Origin: Aspidapion aeneum
Taxonomy: Eukaryota; Arthropoda; Insecta; Coleoptera; Brentidae
Length of the DNA: 64,000 nt
Direction of reading: 5' to 3'
Assembly: GCA_963576565.1 (NCBI GenBank)
Contig: OY755039.1
Location: 132,762,095-132,826,094, forward strand
This document shows positions 31,320-43,031 of the stretch, in pieces. The notes beneath the pieces were generated by a model, which did no database searches, was not told the origin of the DNA, and worked only from the letters and a program-made list of their open reading frames with translations. The number at the start of each line of letters is the position of its first letter. The first letter of the stretch is position 1. The position numbers and the translations under genes were made by a program.

Positions 31320-32790
31320 AATGTTTGATATACCATGTAAGTTTACTACATAAACCATTATGTATGTAAATATTACTTTATAATAGTTACAAGGACTCAA
31401 ATTGAAGTAAATGAAAACTATAAAAAAAATTAAGAACACTCTTAAAAAGATTCTTTTTTTCCACTAAATAAAATTAATATTGGTTTTTTATTTCTATTTG
31501 ACTAGAAGTTATAGAAAAAAACTACAGAAACCGAGGGGTCATCGGCACCCTAAAATTTTGTACAGCGTCCAACAGGACTTGGGTCCTGACGTGTACTGTT
31601 GGGTCCTGTTGAGTACTGTTGGGTACTGTCGTGTACTGTCGAGTACTGTTGGGTACTGTCGTGTATTGTCGAGTACTGTTGGGTCCTGTCGGTGTACTGT
31701 TGAGTACTGTCGAGTACTGTTGGGTCCTGGCGGTGTACTGTTGGGGGTCCTGGCGGTGTACTGTCGTCGTGCCTCGCCCTCAAACAACATGCAAGCAAAA
31801 AAAAAAAAAAAAGGTCATCCTGTCGTTTTGCATCTACGCCACTGTTTCGGGTAAGAGGGTTGTGTCGCGTACTGTTGGATTCTATCGTGTACTGTTAAGT
31901 CCTGTTACGTACTATCGTGTACTGTTGGGTACTGTCGTGTACTGTTGGGTCCTGTCGTGTACTGTCGAGTACTGTTGGGTCCTGTCGTGGTACTGTCGAG
32001 TACTGTTGAGTACTGTCGTGTACTGTCGAGTACTGTTGGGTACTGTTGGGTCCTGTCGTGTACTGTCGAGTACTGTTGGGTCCTGTCGTGGTACTGTCGA
32101 GTACTGTTGAGTACTGTCGTGTACTATCGAGTACTGTTGGATCCTGTCGTGGTACTGTCGGGTACTGTTGTGAAATTTGTACAGTACTGTTGAAAGCTGA
32201 TGACCCCTCGACAGAAACTCACATTTTTCTATATTCCAGTGGCGCGCATTTAAATAATTATAACTCGAAAACGAAACCGATCACCCAATCTTTTTGAGAT
32301 AAGTATCATGACGCTTTGGGCCCTAACGTGTCATAAATTCACCTCATTTGACGCATCCTGGTAAACACACCATTTCGTAGACAATTAGTAAACATGTCAT
32401 GCATTGAATTATTATTTTTTAAAATACTCTGTAGGTTTATCACATAACAGATTATGCAAACATTACTTAAGAATAGTGAAAACGACATTTTTTCTGTATT
32501 TTTTGATAATTATTTTGAGCCACTCTGTAGATATGTGACGCAAACTATACGTCAAAAATGTATCAAATTTTTAGAAGGACACTTTTTGCAATAAAACAAA
32601 GCTAATATCGATTTTTTTTTAATTGACGATAAGTTATAGCAAAAAACTAAAAAAAGGTTAATTTTTCCATATTTCAATGGCGCACATTTAAATAAGTATA
32701 GCTTGTAAACGAGACCTATGACCCCAAATTTTTTTTTTAAATATCAGGTTTGGCCTTTAACATATCTCAAATTCAGCTCATCTGACGCAT
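31320..32790. repeat. Diverged tandem pair of ~350-bp repeats
   Basis: Segments at 31320-31523 plus 32219-32340 align with 32410-32790. Shared blocks are AAGTTATAG...AAAAAAACTA, TTTTTC.ATATT.CAGTGGCG and GCATTTAAATAA.TATA. The first copy is split by the 679-bp element. 30971-31320 contains a copy of the ATAATTTTTGAGAT...ATAACAAATAGCA dispersed repeat (31138-31250). Confidence 0.65.
31532..32210. mobile_element. 679-bp MITE-like element with internal GTACTGTCG minisatellite
   Basis: Perfect 12-bp inverted ends, CGAGGGGTCATC and GATGACCCCTCG. ACAGAAAC is duplicated at 31524-31531 and 32211-32218 (8 bp). The paralogous repeat near 32645 lacks the insert. Inside are two blocks of about 10-bp units (GAGTACTGTT, GGTACTGTCG, GTCCTGTCGT). 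They are separated by an A17 tract and a segment (AAAGGTCATCCTGTC...CTACGCCACTG) related to the short element at 55975-56075. An 8-bp TSD suggests a hAT-like transposase in trans, by inference. Confidence 0.82.
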
Positions 32791-33157
32791 TCCGGTAATC
32801 AATTAGTCAATTTTGAAAAGCTACACTTACCTCTTAAATTTTGGTATAACTAACTTTTGCTGATGAACGTATTAACTTTTTTACTAATAATATTTGAGAT
32901 TCGGGATTGCTGCAAAAACTAGAAAATCGATATCTCTTATCTGATTTTACAACAGCCAATTAGGAAACAGGAATAGGTACATATTTATTTTATTAAAAGT
33001 GTATAGTTTTAAAATAAAAACTTGATTTTCTGTTGTGTAATTTCCCTGACTTTAGACAAATAAAAACAAACATGACAGGCTTTGTCAGTTTATTTCAGCT
33101 CGCTTACTCAGCGCAACGATTTTAAGTGACTTTCGATTTTACATATTAATTAAATTT
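32791..33157. other. AT-rich intron DNA, no recognised feature
   Basis: I see no ORF or repeat structure that I can support. Confidence 0.4.
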
Positions 33158-33677
33158 ACCTACTCGCGTGCGGTAAAGTAATTACTTTACCGCACCCGCA
33201 CCACTTAGGAACCTTAACAACGCGTCATTAAGACAGCTTTAATATTTCTTTACATTTCAAATTCGTCTAATTTGACAAGCTTATTTATAAATTACATTTA
33301 GTTTTTTGAAAAAAAAGGTACTCATAGGTAAAATATTGTACCTAACACATTTGAAAAGTGTCTTTACCACCCTTGACGACTTGACCGAACTCCGTCACGT
33401 GCGGTAAAGTACCACTCTCCCCATTTATTAGGTAAATAACTATTACCTACTCGCGTGCGGTAAAGTAATTATTTTACTTTTTTAATGTTACTTTACCGCC
33501 AGCGCACCACTTAGCAAGGCGTCAATAAGACAACTTGAATATTTGTTTTCATTTCAATTCCATCTAATTTGACATGTTTATTTACTGACGGCTTGACCGA
33601 ACTTCGCTCCGCGTTGTTCGGCCAACTGCCGTCGCGTGCGGTAAAGTATCACTTTCCGCACTTTTTAGGCAAATAAC
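33158..33677. repeat. Cluster of CGTGCGGTAAAGT MITE copies
   Basis: Repeated TACCTACTCGCGTGCGGTAA / TTACTTTACCGC hairpins at about 33158-33210 and 33446-33500. A longer copy at about 33338-33430 has TACCTAAC...GGTAAA-type ends and a GACTTGACCGAACTCC middle. Another middle is near 33590. They belong to the same family as the MITE at 16985. The copies are nested and partial. Confidence 0.65.
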
Positions 33678-33729
33678 TATAACGCCGGTCGTTATAAGAT
33701 AAAGAGCGCATATACGTGCTCTTTACAAC

Positions 33730-35709
33730 CAGAGTTGTCAGGTTCTTTAAGTATAATACTTGAAATTGTACTTCAAGTACTTGTACATCTACAATCAGTA
33801 ATTGTACTTGGTACTTAAAGTACTTTTAACAATCTACTTGGAAATGTACTTGATTTTGTCAAGTACAGTACTTCAAGTACACTAAAATGTACTTCAAGTA
33901 CATTGGAAGTACTTCAAGTACATTCTAAGTTCTTCAAGTACTTGAAGTGCAATGTAGATAGGTGAGATATAAATTTAGTGCGTTGAAGACAAGTGGAAAC
34001 CTCAGGGTTGCCACCTGTCCGGTTTGTTTATCAACTGGGCAATAAAGTCTGGTATTTTAGCACCTTGATAGGTACGTCTTAATAAATTGCTCAAAAAATC
34101 GTAATATTAGGTACACACTTATCCAAAGAATAAGGCCTAAAGGCTTTATTATTTGCACGCACCTTCATTATTTCCTGGAACAAGAAATTCAAATTCAAAA
34201 CTATTGAGGGGTGTCCGTAGTACGGTAGTGCAGAACGGGAGTTGCGGCTCGATTTTTGGGGATCCACGTACTCGCCGAGCGGCAGACGTAATTTTTACGT
34301 TTGACGAAGGTTGGTTTAAAGAACCCGAAAATTTATTTAGTCTTTGACTAGGTACACCTCAAAAAATTCCTTGGATATTTACGTTTGTTTTGTTTAGTTA
34401 GTTTGATTTAAACAAGTTTTTTAGCAGTTTCCGGAGAAATGATTTAGGTGGGCTATTATAAAAATAGTACTTTCTATGAGTAAGTTAGAAATTATTGACG
34501 GTAAGAACACTGCCTCAAATGAACTACCAAAAAAGAAATAAGGAAAGGTGGGGTGCGTGGGTCCCGGTTTTACAAGCTTTTTTATAAGTCATTACAAAGT
34601 CAAATATAATTGGGTTTACACAAATGTGATTTATTTGGAACAATCGTATGCAATTTAAGAAAGAAAAACTTAATATATTTTTTCATTTTTAAATATTTGT
34701 CTTTTGGGGGAGGACCCATTTGCCCCAGATTTCGGGGTAACTGGGACCCCCTCTATTACAAAACTATAAAACATTAAAACAATTTGTTGCGGCTGGGTTA
34801 ATTTTGCAGATTTTAGCTTTTTGTTGCTGTTTGTTTAATAGAATTATCTTTTTCCATTACCTTTTGATAGCATTTGTATGTAAAATAATGAGTTAAAAAA
34901 AATGAGATGCAATTTAGGAATATAAGTAATACATATTTACCTACAATAATATTCCAAAAAAATAAATCCTTTCAGGTGGAAAATAATTGTAAACTTTTTT
35001 AATAATAACGTTTTTGATATGTTTTCCTTTTTTTAAATTATTGACATTTCTTTACATTTTTGACGGTGTTTGACATTTTGTCGTCCATATCACAAACAAG
35101 CTTAACTTAAATAAAGTTACGCCCGTCCGTGATATGGACCATAATTTTTTGAAATTTTTTGAATTTTTTTACTTTTTTGACATTTTTTAACATATTTGAC
35201 ATTTAACAAAACAAGGATAATAAAAAAACAAAACTATACTCAAAATATAAAAAAAAAACTTGTTTTAAAGTCATAATTATTTTGAATTAAGTTTCATCGA
35301 CATAGTTAAGAAAATCTGTACAGGTTATTGTACGGTTTCCCCACAGCAAAATAAGTGGGTTAGGTTAGGTTAGGTTTCTTCTCTGTGATGCGTAATCGAT
35401 CTTAATTTTAATAACATGAAAATACAAGACTTTTATTGTCCTGTGTGCTGCGTGTGAAACCCATGTGTTTATGTTTAGATTGCTTACTCTTTAAGGTCTC
35501 TTTACTTTTATATAGTACTTTTTGTCTTTAAATGTATTTGAAAAACAAACAGTTCAAGTCAAAGTAACTGAAGTACTTAAATACTTGAGGTACTTGAAGT
35601 ACTTAAGTACTTGAAGTACTTCTATTGTACTTTAAGTACTTCTATTGTACTTCAAGTAAAAGTCTTGGGGAAAATCAAGTACTTTTATAATGTACTTGTA
35701 ACAGCTCTG
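33730..35709. mobile_element. Non-autonomous hAT element, 1980 bp, 8-bp TSD
   Basis: TIRs CAGAGTTGTCA and CAGAGCTGTTA (read inward) are flanked by TTTACAAC at 33722-33729 and 35710-35717. This matches the nTnnnnAn hAT target rule. Both ends are dense in AAGTACTTGAAGTACTT subterminal motifs (33745-33950 and 35560-35700). The interior holds no recognisable transposase. An ORF at 34153-34347 has no relative I know. A GGTTAGGTTAGGTTAGG run lies near 35353. Confidence 0.88.
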
Positions 35710-35827
35710 TTTACAACCATTGTTAAAGTATAGAGATCCCATGTGTTGTTATTTTATTTTAGAAGACATTGATGGGCTTGTCGCGACTATATATCCAAAT
35801 ATGTCCACTCTAGTCCGATACATCCAG

Positions 35828-37073
35828 GACGTATATTCTTGACTGCCCGTGAGGCAGTGGCGGTTTCTCCATAAGTGCACATGTGCACGTGCACTCCCAA
35901 ATTACACTTAAAAAAATATTAAACTTTGATCATTGCTTAATTTAATTAATAATTACCCCAAAAGGAATTTACTAAAGACCGGAATTTTATCTCGAAATTA
36001 ATACCCGGTATGTATGTGTTTGTATTCATGTTCAAACCAAGCTCGAATCTAATTCTTTAGGATAATTTACTGGAACCAAATTCTATGCACAGTGGATGTT
36101 ATGTCGCATGCTAATTATGAAATATTGAAAGAGAGGACGACATTACCCAATAGAATTTTACAGTACATAGAATCTGAACCTTCCTTCGGCACCGCGCTTA
36201 TACCAAAAACTAGGCTCGATGCCGCCCGCACCCCCGTGATGCCTTCTGCGTCCACGGTTCGCGTTGCATTTTAGAGCAGTTTACGCGCACTTTTCAGTCA
36301 TGCGCGCGACAACTTCCTATTATCGGTCGGGCGCTGGGGGTTTGTTTTGATTTCGACGATTTGGTATTTACGACAATGGCGGAAGTTTCTAATTCTGATA
36401 GCATTAGCGTGCAATATTTAAAGGCAATAAAATTTTCATCTTTGCCACTAGAAGAAAAAATATCGTCGTTGATCTGACGTAACTCATTTATTGTAATTTT
36501 ACAAGAAAGCAATTTTAAGTTTTAGGGAAAGTTTATATTGGATTTATATCACTAAAAATGTTCTTGGATCTAATGATTGCTATTTAAAGGATTTTTATGA
36601 GTTACGACACTTTGTGAGATGAGAGAACGACACAAATAAGGTAGTATTATGGTCATCTCAAAGCTGCATTTTTTTGAGATACGTCAGTTTGTAAGATCAA
36701 CGACGATATATGTTAACTAGGTATGATACATTTATTATTTATTTATAATTACAATAATAATGGATAGGTAACTAATATCTAACTAAATATCTCATTTTTT
36801 AATTATTTGCTCAAAAATTATAGTATACCTCAAAAAGTTAGCGTGGCACTCAAAAAAAAATTATGCCTGCGCCGCCATTTTTAATTTTTTTTTGGTGTGC
36901 ACCCCCAAAGCTTTTTACCACGCACCGCCACTGCCGTGAGGTGACGTGAGCGAGAAGTTTACTTTCTCGGGTGAACTTGGAACACTCTTACCATATTTTT
37001 ACACAGGGAAATAAATCCACGGGGTGTGCGCTCACCTCTCATCACCTCACGGGCCGTCACGAATAAACGTCCA
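35828..37073. mobile_element. Outer inverted-repeat element split by a hAT insertion
   Basis: The left GACGTATATTCTTGACTGCC...CCGTGAGG pairs with the right CCTCACGGGCCGTCACGAAT...ACGTCC. The inner GAGGTGACGTGAGCG/CGCTCACCTCTCATCACCTC also pair. Removing the insert at 35855-36933 leaves a compact MITE of about 160 bp. Its own TSD is unclear. Confidence 0.6.
35855..36933. mobile_element. Non-autonomous hAT element, 1079 bp, 8-bp TSD
   Basis: Ends CAGTGGCGG and CCGCCACTG, with CCGTGAGG duplicated at 35847-35854 and 36934-36941. The subterminal GTGCACTCCCAAA pairs with an inverted copy near 36893-36912. No transposase domain is recognisable in its short frames. Confidence 0.85.
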
Positions 37074-37213
37074 GGTACGACAGATTCCTAACGTTTCGTA
37101 ATGGCGATGGCGCTAAAAACTGGAGACTGAGACCGCCCTGACATACAATGCTCGTTTTTTAACTAAAAAATATTACTTTTAATTTTTTTTATGCATAATT
37201 AAAAAACACTTAC

Positions 37214-37305
37214 CCAGAGTTTGCGGCTGCCGTAGATGTAACGCTGTGGATTCTGATTCTAGTTGCGATGTCTTTAAGGATATTCAATTCTGTTACGGCT
37301 GGCAT
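37214..37305 (-). CDS. Tkt: Transketolase, coding exon 1
   Basis: The ATG at 37305 opens MPAVTELNILKDIATRIRIH followed by SVTSTAAANS and two bases (GG) of the next codon. A GTAAGT donor then follows. The split codon GG|G plus exon 2 (HPTT...) restores the invariant Gly-His-Pro of the thiamine-diphosphate site. The N-terminal helix LKDIATRIRIHSV..A..NSGHP is typical of animal transketolase. The exon lies about 29.8 kb upstream of exon 2. I cannot place the transcription start; 37306-37535 shows no clear promoter motif. Confidence 0.92.
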
Positions 37306-37538
37306 TTTTTGAAACAGATAAAAAATTATTAAAAAAACAAAACCTTAAGACAAAGTGTCTGCGTGAGAACTAACTTTGAGATCATTTACAAACCTTCTTA
37401 ATGTTTAGACAAAAATAATCAAAGACTTATACCTATCTTAAAAATCGTCTGTTTTTGTCAACAATAAAATTAATTAATAATAATATGTTTTTGTTATCAA
37501 CGCGCTTAAGTAGTTCATTTTATACCCAAAGGGATATT

Positions 37539-37560
37539 GGTTCGGTTCGGTTCGGTTCGG

Positions 37561-37637
<77 letters not shown>
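37539..37637. repeat. (GGTTC)4 joined to (AT)n microsatellite
   Basis: Four TTCGG units (37539-37563) pass directly into about 36 AT dinucleotides. A similar TTCGG-to-TATATA transition occurs inside FB-A at about 5232-5250. It lies some 230 bp upstream of the transketolase start codon. Confidence 0.9.
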
Positions 37638-37640
<3 letters not shown>

Positions 37641-37949
37641 TTTGAATAGATATCGTTAAACTAATTATACCAATTAACAAACATTTTAAAGAATTCTATC
37701 CACTCCAGCTCCGGAACTGAACCTAATAATTATGTAGTTTTGTTTTAAATGATGAATAATAAAAAAACATGTAATTTAACCTTGTAGTTAGAAAAAACAT
37801 AAATTTATAATTTCCGAAATAGAAAAGAAATACTAATCAACTTAGATATTTATGAAATAATAAACTCCGCTAGCGATAAAGCATATCTTTGAGTTAATAA
37901 AAATCTCTTTATTGAGTGTTTTTATGTTTTCAAAATTTCTCTAAGGTTT
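37638..37949. other. No recognised feature
   Basis: AT-rich intergenic sequence upstream of transketolase. Confidence 0.4.
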
Positions 37950-38650
37950 CAGTTTTGAAATATGAGCCAAATCTCATAGCGTCAAAGTTAGTATTTTACC
38001 GAAAAAAGGACCTAAAAGTGTCTTGGGTTTGCCAGCATATCCAAATTACTTTGGGTGACAGAAACTACAAAAAAAAGTCTGAGGAAAATAAAAAGAAACG
38101 TTTATCATTAACGATTCAAAATGGTGGACTTTCTTATTTTTATAGATACCGATTTACGTGAAACTTTGCTGTTCTTAAGGTCACTCAATGAAATTTTTGA
38201 CTGAAAAAATGACGGATCCAAATTGACGGTTTTTCTATTTATCGATATACAAAATTTGGAACCTTTTGGTGTTTCAGGTCGCTGAATAAGATTTGTGACT
38301 TAAACAGAAACAAAATCAAAATGGCGGGCTTTCCCATTTATGAACCGATATGTATCAAATACGGACGTTTGGGATGTTTAAGGTTGCTTATTGTGATTTT
38401 TAACTCAAACTTAAAAAACCAAATATTACAGATCCAAAATGGCGGTTTTTCCATTTATGAACCGATAAATATCAAATTCGAAACATTGGAGTGTTTTCGT
38501 TCGCTGATTATAATTTTTATAACTTGTAAAAATTCAAAATGGCAGAGCTAAATTGATCGGCTCTCCCATTTATAAACTGATATGCACCAAATACGAAACT
38601 TTGGGATGTTTAGGTCGCTGATAATAATTTTTACTGAAACTTAAAAAAAT
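37950..38650. repeat. Second array of the ~117-bp minisatellite
   Basis: About five diverged units with AAAATGGCGG, CCCATTTATGAACCGATATG, GGTCGCTGA and AACTTAAA segments in the same orientation as 60-830. No inverted partner is seen here. A GGCTGGCTGGCT run follows near 38810. Confidence 0.75.
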
Positions 38651-39589
38651 TGTCGACAGGTTATTTTTAAATGGAAGACAATCCTGTTTATTAACTTGGT
38701 AGTTGTGGTAATCTCTAAAACAAATCAAGTTACAAAAAAATCCCAAATGCTAATTTGTGTTTGTAGTTATTTGATAAAAAAAAACGAACGGAAAATTGTA
38801 CATTGTGGCTGGCTGGCTGGCTGGCTTGGATAACTACTTATTTAAGCGACCAAAGGACCGTCATTTAGCCCATGAACTTTTTATATATTGCTATGGGGGT
38901 TCTACTACGTTTTACCTCAATACTTGAAAATGCATGTTTCTTTTTTATTGAAAATTTTAGGTCTTTTTACCCAACGGCGAAAGGAAGGGTAATATCTTTC
39001 GTTTGGGATATGTATGTGAGTATGTATATAAATATGTAGGTTTCTGTCGCGCTAGGGGTTAAAAGGCTGAACCGATTTTGACAAAAAAGGTGTTAAATTG
39101 CTACTGATTCCGAAGGTGCTATAGGCTATATTTTTTTAAACAGGAATCAACATGGCGGTCGTCATATTTTCATTCAGTTGGGTTTGGTTCGGTTGGGTTT
39201 TAACCAAACCGAACCGAACTGAACCGAACCAAACCCAACCTAACTTGACCTAACCTAAAAGCTCAACAATAAGCATTCAGCAAGAATCGGAATTGCCGAA
39301 TACTTGCACTAGTCACTACCTTACCTAAAATATCATCACCAGAGAATCAGTGATTCATGCAGCTTGTCAGAAAATGACCCTAAATCCGGTTAGCTACCCA
39401 AGTAACATTATTACCACTCAAGGTTTTATTAATTTGGTTCCGAGGGTATTTAGAGGGTGCTGTTATGGCTTTTAAGATCAATTTGGCTACATAAAGGTAA
39501 TTTATATTGCCAACTACCTAAAGAGGTGTTATACAACCAAAAAGTGATTTATAAAGGGAGAATAATAAAACTAAAATTCCTTCTGTTCC

Positions 39590-40050
39590 TTTTAGGTACT
39601 TTTGGTTGTATTGATTTCTGATTTATAAAGCTGGTCTTACAAAACCCTTTTACCTAAAGTTTTTAAAAAGAAATAAATATAAACTTTGGTCATTTAGTTT
39701 TTTTCATTACTTTAGGTCATAACAAAAGTGTTTTATAATAGGGCTAAAAGGTTACCTTATATCCTTTTGTTTTTATTGTTAGCAGTAGTTTAATAGTAAA
39801 TATGATTATATGTGCGGCCGTATAGAACCAGTTTCCTTAAGGTTTTTAAAAGTGGTAAATATAAACTTTAGACTTTTGGTTTTTGCCATTACTTTTAGGC
39901 ATTTAAAAAAGGTTTTATAGGAAGGCTTAAAGGTAAACTTAATTTTTTTGTATTTATAGTTATCCATAGCTGCATATTAAATATTATTTAAATAGGCGGC
40001 CATATAAAACCTTGCTTCCTTAAGGGTTCTAACAGAAGTAAATAAATAAT
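39590..40050. repeat. ~190-bp minisatellite, about three units
   Basis: Segments such as CCTTAAGGTTTTTAAAAG, TAAATATAAACTTT and GGTTTTATA recur near 39631, 39813 and 40009 (spacings about 182 and 196 bp), diverged. Confidence 0.6.
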
Positions 40051-41073
40051 TTCATGTTTTAGTATATTTATGTACTTCTGGTAAAAATAATAGATATACC
40101 TAGGTCCAGATTGGTACCTACCTTTTGCGTGATTGATTATTTAAAGGAAAATAATTAATAATTGTTGAGCTTCCGTCCCCCTGGCTAGGGCACCCAGGCC
40201 TAGATAAGGTCGGTTTAAACGGCCAATATAAGAGGTTTCCCTCCAACCTGCAGGCACAACGGATATTATTGCACTGGCCCTCTTGATTGTATGCAAATTG
40301 CACGATAAAAAAACATTTAAAAGTGTTGAATTATACGCTTTTAACACTTTAAAAAACAAATACGAAAAAATTAAGTGAGGTTTTGTTGATTGTGTTTACC
40401 TTCTCCTTTTTATTGGTTTAATAAGGGCACTCAAAAATCCTTGTTGCGATAGAGTAACAAATAAAACCAAGTGACCACTATAAAACGAAAATGGCGTATA
40501 TAGCAGTTTTTTTAGCAATAATTTTACTTAAATTTTGATTTATGTAAATTAATTTTTTTTATTTTAAATATTTGTTATCAAAAAACGATTAAAAAGCATT
40601 TTTGAACTGGCGCGCTTGTTTTGAGAGCTTCTCAGATCCGATTTTATCAGAAAAATAAGTCTGGCAGGCAATTTGATGATCAATAAAACGACAAACTTCT
40701 CATATATAGGTATATTTTTATGTGATAAAAATAATTTTGGTGAATCTAAAATATCGCTAAAGCTTTTATAGGAAAAATTCTAATTATTATGGTATTCAAT
40801 AGAATCGCCAGGATACAAAATTACCAAATTTAGTTTTATAATAGTATAGAGGACGTTTCTGAGTTGCTTTTAGAACCTGGCATAACAGCTTTAGGCTCTA
40901 AAAGGTTCTATACTGGTGGAGCCGCTAGAGGGCGAAGCTAGAGTTTATTTCTTATGGTTTTATAGTGAGTTTAATATATAGGTTGCCACCACCAATTGGG
41001 TCCCATTTAGGAGGTCTAAGGGGTATATAAGGGTAATGGGAACGTGCTAGCGACCAAACATTGAAACTAATGG

Positions 41074-41126
41074 TTTTAAGGAAAGGCGCTGGCAACCTAA
41101 ACGGTTGCCAGCGTCTTTCCTTAAAA
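41074..41126. other. Near-perfect 53-bp hairpin
   Basis: TTTTAAGGAAAGGCGCTGGC...AACC, a 5-base loop (TAAAC), then GGTT...GCCAGCGTCTTTCCTTAAAA. The stem is about 24 bp with one G/T mismatch pair. It could be a small MITE or hairpin end. Confidence 0.7.
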
Positions 41127-42500
41127 TAAAATAAAATAACTATAATTAAAGAAATGTTACCGATACTTGGGTATAATGAGCTACAATTTAGAAGAATGTT
41201 TTGCACTAAATAAATAATTTCCTGTAATCTGCGCCTGTACTGTAAAGTAAGCAAGTCGAATTGGAAAATACGATATGGCCGAATATCCTGAAAAAAGTCG
41301 GCCAGGGAAAAAAAATACAAAATTTTTAAAATTATGTCAAAAAATCGCAAAAAAATTAAAAACTAGTTATTCGGATAATATAAAATTGTTAAATAATTAA
41401 TATTAAGCTACTTATCAAATTTATGTCCAAACTTTAACGATGCAGTGATAGTGTCGGGTACGATTTTGTTTTAAATGGAACCCTTAAACGAGGGTACCGC
41501 AATAGATCTCTTGTTTGTATAAAATAAATATAAAACAGTTTTAAAAACGTTACAAACTTTAATGAATACAAAATAAAACTCTGTTGCAGTTTACAAATTG
41601 TTACAAGACTTTTCTTATGACCTATAAAATAAACAAGACCCAAAATATTAAAATAAAACTTTAACTTACCAAAATAACAAACTTCAAAATATTCTTTAAA
41701 TATAAAAGTCTTATGTTTCTTTACTGATAATTACTTTAGAGGTTTTAGTTAAGTTCAACAAACTTAGAATGTGACTACCGACTTGTCTCCTCTAAGTTTG
41801 GGTTTTTATAAACGGTAGGTTGGACCTAAATAAGTCATTATCCCCTCTTTGAAGAGCTTGGAGGAACCAAGTCAGTGGCGTTGCTGATGATCCTAAAATT
41901 TATTTTGCATTCTAGCTAATGAACTAAACAAGTAAACCTAAACGAGAACAGAGATAAAATACATTTTATAGACAACATTTTCTTATCTCACAGTATTTCC
42001 ATGTCCAATCACTTTAAAGGGAAAAGCCCTCTCGCTACTTGCTGTATCCCCACGCTTAACTCCCACTCTTTACTTGCTGTATCCCCACGCTTAACTCCCA
42101 CTCTTTACTTTTCAGTAGTTTTTCTCGCTTTAACCATCTGCTGTGTGGTAGGCGGCAACCAAATGTTTTCCATTTTGGAGGGAGGCGGAACCACTTTCTT
42201 ATCTCAACAGAACCATAATTGAATTTGTCGCTTTTTCAAGATGGTTTCGTACAGTGGCACAGTCAGGGGAAATTTACATTCCTGACAATAGAATGTTGGT
42301 TTTTTTCAACCAAAACAAGTCGAGAAAACCCTCCCGATATAAATTTTAAAAAATCAGTTAAAAAAAAACAAACTTGTTTTTTAATTTCCCGTATATCATT
42401 CGACTAAAAATAGTCCAAAGATTCAGTTTTATGCAAAAAAAAAATCGTTATATAGTGCGTTTTGACGAGTGAGGTAAAATGTAGTAGAACCTACTATGGG

Positions 42501-43031
42501 TGCTTAACAAAACACCGCAACTGAGCGCACAAATTAGGGCATACGTGACATGAGCTAGCGCCTACACTATTGCTTGCCACGAAATTGAAGGTAATAAGTA
42601 CGTGTAAGTATCTGCCCGTGCCTTCAATACGACAGATGAGTCTGCTGCAGCTCAACTAATAGATCAATTAAATCGTACAACCACAAAGTACATAAAAAAA
42701 ATTAAGCGTACAACGCCGTCGTACCATTTAGTTGTACCTACCGTGAGTTGCCAGCTCTAAATACATCAAGTAATTTTTATCTTTAAATCAAAATGCTCTT
42801 ACCACCGAAACAAGCAGCTGAACATACTTGACTTGAATTTTTCATTTTAACAATTTTCTCTAAAAATCTGACAGGACATACACAAACATGTTGTAGTTTT
42901 TGTATACAAAATTGTGACATTTTGGTAGAATCTACTGGCCAATAACTTATCTGTCTGCTATGTGGGGGTGAAATTTATGTTCAATGTGGTTCAATGTTAT
43001 ACAGGATTTACATACAGCCGCTACCGCTGCT
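42501..43031. other. Intergenic sequence without recognised feature
   Basis: I see nothing I can support here. Confidence 0.4.

Larger units (their letters stand above)
38898..42491. mobile_element. Foldback-like element FB-E, 3594 bp
   Basis: Inverted ends GGTTCTACTACGTTTTACCTC and GGTTCTACTACATTTTACCTC (read inward), with near-identical 9-bp flanks TGCTATGGG (38889-38897) and TACTATGGG (42492-42500). The ends match those of the element at 58631-59540. The interior contains a GGTTCGG/CCGAACC palindrome (39178-39245), a ~190-bp minisatellite, a strong hairpin, and no recognisable transposase. Stretches 40060-40950 and 41130-42380 hold only short meaningless frames. Confidence 0.7.

Noticed and set aside
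31480..32297. Frames encoding VLSSTVGYCR-like repeats
   Set aside because: Product of the ~10-bp minisatellite inside the 679-bp element, open on both strands.
35350..35372. TTAGG run as a telomere trace
   Set aside because: Only three or four units inside a hAT element; far too short for an interstitial telomere.
40952..41350. 132-codon minus-strand ORF
   Set aside because: Spans the 53-bp hairpin and has no recognisable motif or composition.
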